A DNA stretch of 64,000 bases, taken from NCBI GenBank assembly GCA_030220185.1, contig JASPKZ010007250.1:1401001-1465000 (forward strand), in the 5' to 3' direction. This DNA comes from Diploptera punctata. Lineage: Eukaryota > Arthropoda > Insecta > Blattodea > Blaberidae. The first letter of the stretch is position 1. Each line of letters opens with the position of its first letter. The translations under genes and the position numbers were made by a program. Positions 61,666 through 64,000 of this stretch are shown here, one piece after another. A model generated the notes under the pieces. It was given only the letters and a program-made list of their open reading frames with translations. It was not told where the DNA came from and ran no database searches.

Positions 61666-62643
61666 TGAACTTTTATAGGAAAAAATCACTATGAGGTTTA
61701 ATTTAAGATTAAATTAAAATACTTCATACCTCACCTCATATCCAGTCTTCTAATTAGACCGCGGTTTCAAATCCTTGGCAGCTTCATCTGCAGTACTTTC
61801 TCGTCGACCGATGTTATGTCGATCAGAAGAACTACTTCTTCTTCCCTCTGTCGGTGGTCAGATAAATCTCTGGTCCAGTCAGAATCCGCGGGAATTTTAA
61901 AGTTCATAAGTTTTTCTTTCTTGTTTTTTTAATGTGCATTTTTTCCCAAACCGTGAGTTCTTTTAGTTTTTCTATTTCTTTATTACTACTTCTTCATCAC
62001 ATGTATCCAGCCTTAGCTGATAACATGAATCCATTGCTTATGCTATAAGTTGCATTGCGGCTGCATTTGAACTGCAGCTTATGTGGGCATTCAAGGTGAG
62101 TGTTCACAAGGTTAAAAGAAAGAGATATAGGAAAGACAGAAATGAACCCTTCGACCTCGAATACTCTAATACCATCAGGATCGAAGATAACTAGAGGTCA
62201 GGCAAGGGAGACTGGGTAGGAAAGGAAAAAGAGGGATCTGGTACTAGAAAAGAAAGAAATACCAGATCGGTTAAAGATAAAAGTAAGGAGCAAAACACAA
62301 GTAAATGGAAGCAATGTTTTGCTCAGCTTGGGCACCTTATGGTCGCCATCCACATATCCCCTAGATGCGGACACCTGAGGGTATTGTATTTGTTTAATTA
62401 GACTGGATTTTGATTCAATTAGATGGTTTTTTCAGACCAAGCATGAGCAGCTACTGCTGACTTTTCCACTTCACCATTTTTGACATTTCTAAGATGTTCT
62501 TTCACCTTTGTTTTCAAATTTCTTTTCATAACATCAGTCAACGACAAATTACTGAAGATGAAGCCGCCAAGGCTTTGAAACCGCGATCTACTTAGAAGAC
62601 TGGATATGAGGTGAGGTATGAAGCATTTTAATTAAATATTTTA
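61666..62643. mobile_element. Penelope-like inverted dimer, 10-bp TSD, with repeat insertion
   Basis: TSD ttacgagtat (61656-61665, 62644-62653). Left arm atacctcacctcatatccag; minus-strand gene tail scraps; right arm ggatatgaggtgaggtatga. An unclassified repeat (61988-62388; relative of 39360-40010) is inserted in the gene segment. Confidence 0.83.
62546..62596 (+). ncRNA. Hammerhead-like ribozyme, GAAGCC/GGCTTT stem II
   Basis: CTGAAGA 62552-62558, U, stem II GAAGCC-gccaa-GGCTTT (62560-62576), GAAA 62577-62580, stem III ACC-GC-GAT (one mismatch; ACC-GC-GGT in the sister copy at 61.77 kb), H17 = C62588. Preceding AATTA would pair with TAATT found after cleavage in sister copies; here TACTT. 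Confidence 0.66.
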
Positions 62644-62659
62644 TTACGAGTATGCCTAT

Positions 62660-63585
62660 TTAAAAGCTTATGTGATATCACTCGCATCTGCATTGATACC
62701 GGGCATAAAATCGGGGGAAAACAAGTTATGAAAAAATGAACCAAGGTTGTAGTTTATTAACAATATTATGTAACCTTTATTTAGACGATGTGCTGAGTGA
62801 GTGGAACCAACAAGTACGGGTAAACCAAGTACCCAGAGGAATAAATGTTAACAGAAACAATACATCAATACACTGCTGTTCGGGGATGACCAAGTTCTCA
62901 TTGCAGTATCTGAAGACGAATTACAATAGAGCATACATAGGCTACACTAAGCAAAGTGGCAGAAGCATATAATTGCAAGATTTCAACATCTAAAACTGAG
63001 ATAATGGTTTTCAGAGGAAACGATCCTGTAAGATCAAAAATTGTAGTAGATAATGTTTTACTTAAACAAGTATCACACTTTAATTATCTGGGAAACAACA
63101 TACCTTACTATTACGACAAGAACCTTCAAACAAAACTTTCCAGATACCACCTTAAGTGTGGTACAATTAGGCGAACACTTGGAAATAAATCGAGAAAGGA
63201 AAACAGTTGAAATTTTACAAGATTATGGCAGTCCCTACTCTATTATACGGCAGTGAGAACTGGGTCCTGAGACAGAAAGAAATTGAGAATATCCAATGGA
63301 CAGAAATGAAATTTTTACTTGCAGTTAAGGGATGTACATGACGAGTTCATAAAAGAAACGAAAGTATAAGATAAAAGTTAGCAGTAATGCCAATTACACA
63401 TCAAATCTATAATTACAAGAAGCTATGGACTGAACACCTGCAACGAATGGATAACAACAGACTTCCGAAGTAGGCTTGGATGTACAAACCACGAGGGAGA
63501 AGAGATCCTGGCAGACAAAGAAAGCGATGGAGTATTGAGTCGGAACAGGCCATGGAGCCTATACCGTGAAGATGATGATGATGAA
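62660..63585 (+). pseudogene. LINE reverse transcriptase, heavily decayed
   Basis: QGCSLLTILCNLYLDD (RT motif QGcxLSPxLFNLYLDD), then out of frame LLFGDDQVLIAVSEDELQ, YNCKISTSKTEIMVFRGNDP, QVSHFNYLGNNIPYYYDKN, GTIRRTLGNKSRK, then shifts to ILQDYGSPYS. Several frameshifts and stops. gatgatgatga 3' end. Confidence 0.75.
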
Positions 63586-63639
63586 TATACCACTTTTGTC
63601 ATCCCAATTTTATTAAAAAAAAGATTAAAATAAAAATAT

Positions 63640-63815
63640 AACATATTTTTAGTTTTTGGAGTTATATGGATGCGAAACATGATGTCTTAAGATGTCACTT
63701 TATCAACCGTGAGAAACTGTTAGGAGTATTTGAGAATAAAGTTTTTAGGGAAAATTGTTGAACCAAAGAGAGATGAATAGATAGGTGAATGGATAAGACT
63801 TCATAACTGTGAGCT
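63640..63815 (+). mobile_element. RTE 3' region fragment, decayed
   Basis: Resembles the RTE stretch [20 protein letters not shown] and [20 protein letters not shown] (ttatatggatgcgaaacatg; accaaagagagatgaataga), with stops and indels. Stops at about 63815, where an aat-rich repeat begins (ataataataatttatttaag). Confidence 0.65.
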
Positions 63816-64000
63816 ATATAATAATAATAATTTATTTAAGCTGGCAAAGTTAAGGCCTCAAGGACTTCTCTTACACTCAACCAGCGAATAATAAAAAAAT
63901 ATATATACTTATTACAATTTTGAAATATTATTGAAGTATGAACTAATCCACAATACGAATGTAGTGTAATATTAACACTAACAAAACATAGAATAAGATA

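Overview
This is eukaryotic DNA, most likely from an insect or another arthropod with a large, AT-rich, transposon-swollen genome. The evidence is one host gene in short exons with GT-AG introns of up to about 5.4 kb, non-LTR retrotransposon tails of a kind common in arthropods, tRNA-derived SINEs, and Penelope-like retroelements (PLEs). The species cannot be named from the sequence.

HOST GENE. The only host gene I recognise is valyl-tRNA synthetase on the + strand. Seventeen exons (1572-52274) join with consistent splice phases into 961 codons plus a stop. HLGH is in exon 1, the CP1 editing region in exons 3-6, KMSKS in exon 10, the anticodon-binding region in exons 12-15 and a C-terminal coiled coil in exons 16-17. 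The sequence resembles mitochondrial ValRS (VARS2 type) more than the cytosolic enzyme. The start codon and 5' exons lie upstream of the window. No host gene is recognised after 52.3 kb.

MOBILE DNA. Nearly everything else is repeats. (1) Short PLE copies dominate. They are head-to-head inverted, 5'-truncated copies that read as palindromes with TATGAGGTRAG/CTYACCTCATA arms. They carry pieces of the GIY-YIG endonuclease (GIYQI-C-C-YIGKT), rarely reverse transcriptase, and are flanked by 9-14 bp target-site duplications (TSDs). Nearly every family carries a hammerhead-ribozyme-like core (CUGANGA, stem II, GAAA, a tiny stem III, UH) whose stems covary between families. (2) A tRNA-like repeat (unit about 300 bp, left end TGATGTTTTTATTATT) is inserted as inverted or tandem multimers with 10-17 bp TSDs. 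(3) Non-LTR retrotransposons: an RTE-type element with one long ORF, and many 5'-truncated tails of other families. (4) Two other tRNA-headed SINE families. (5) DNA elements: a hAT-like element, a mariner-like element with TA TSD, a long-TIR element with a transposase remnant, and PIF/Harbinger-like elements. (6) One solo LTR with a 5-bp TSD.

LAYOUT. 1-9 kb: exons 1-4 with PLE foldbacks and SINEs. 9.08-13.39 kb: a three-level nest (tRNA-like dimer in RTE in LINE). 13.4-33 kb: exons 5-11 among PLE copies, a hAT-like element and a mariner-like element. 33-41 kb: exons 12-13, a second three-level nest and the solo LTR. 41-52 kb: exons 14-17, a tandem tRNA-like array and more PLEs. 52-64 kb: intergenic DNA with nested PLEs, decayed tandem repeats, a large inverted repeat, an internally deleted RTE, a tRNA-like multimer and decayed LINEs.

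The most interesting system is the population of hammerhead-bearing, inverted-dimer PLEs, together with a tRNA-like element of the same inverted-dimer topology and TSD size.
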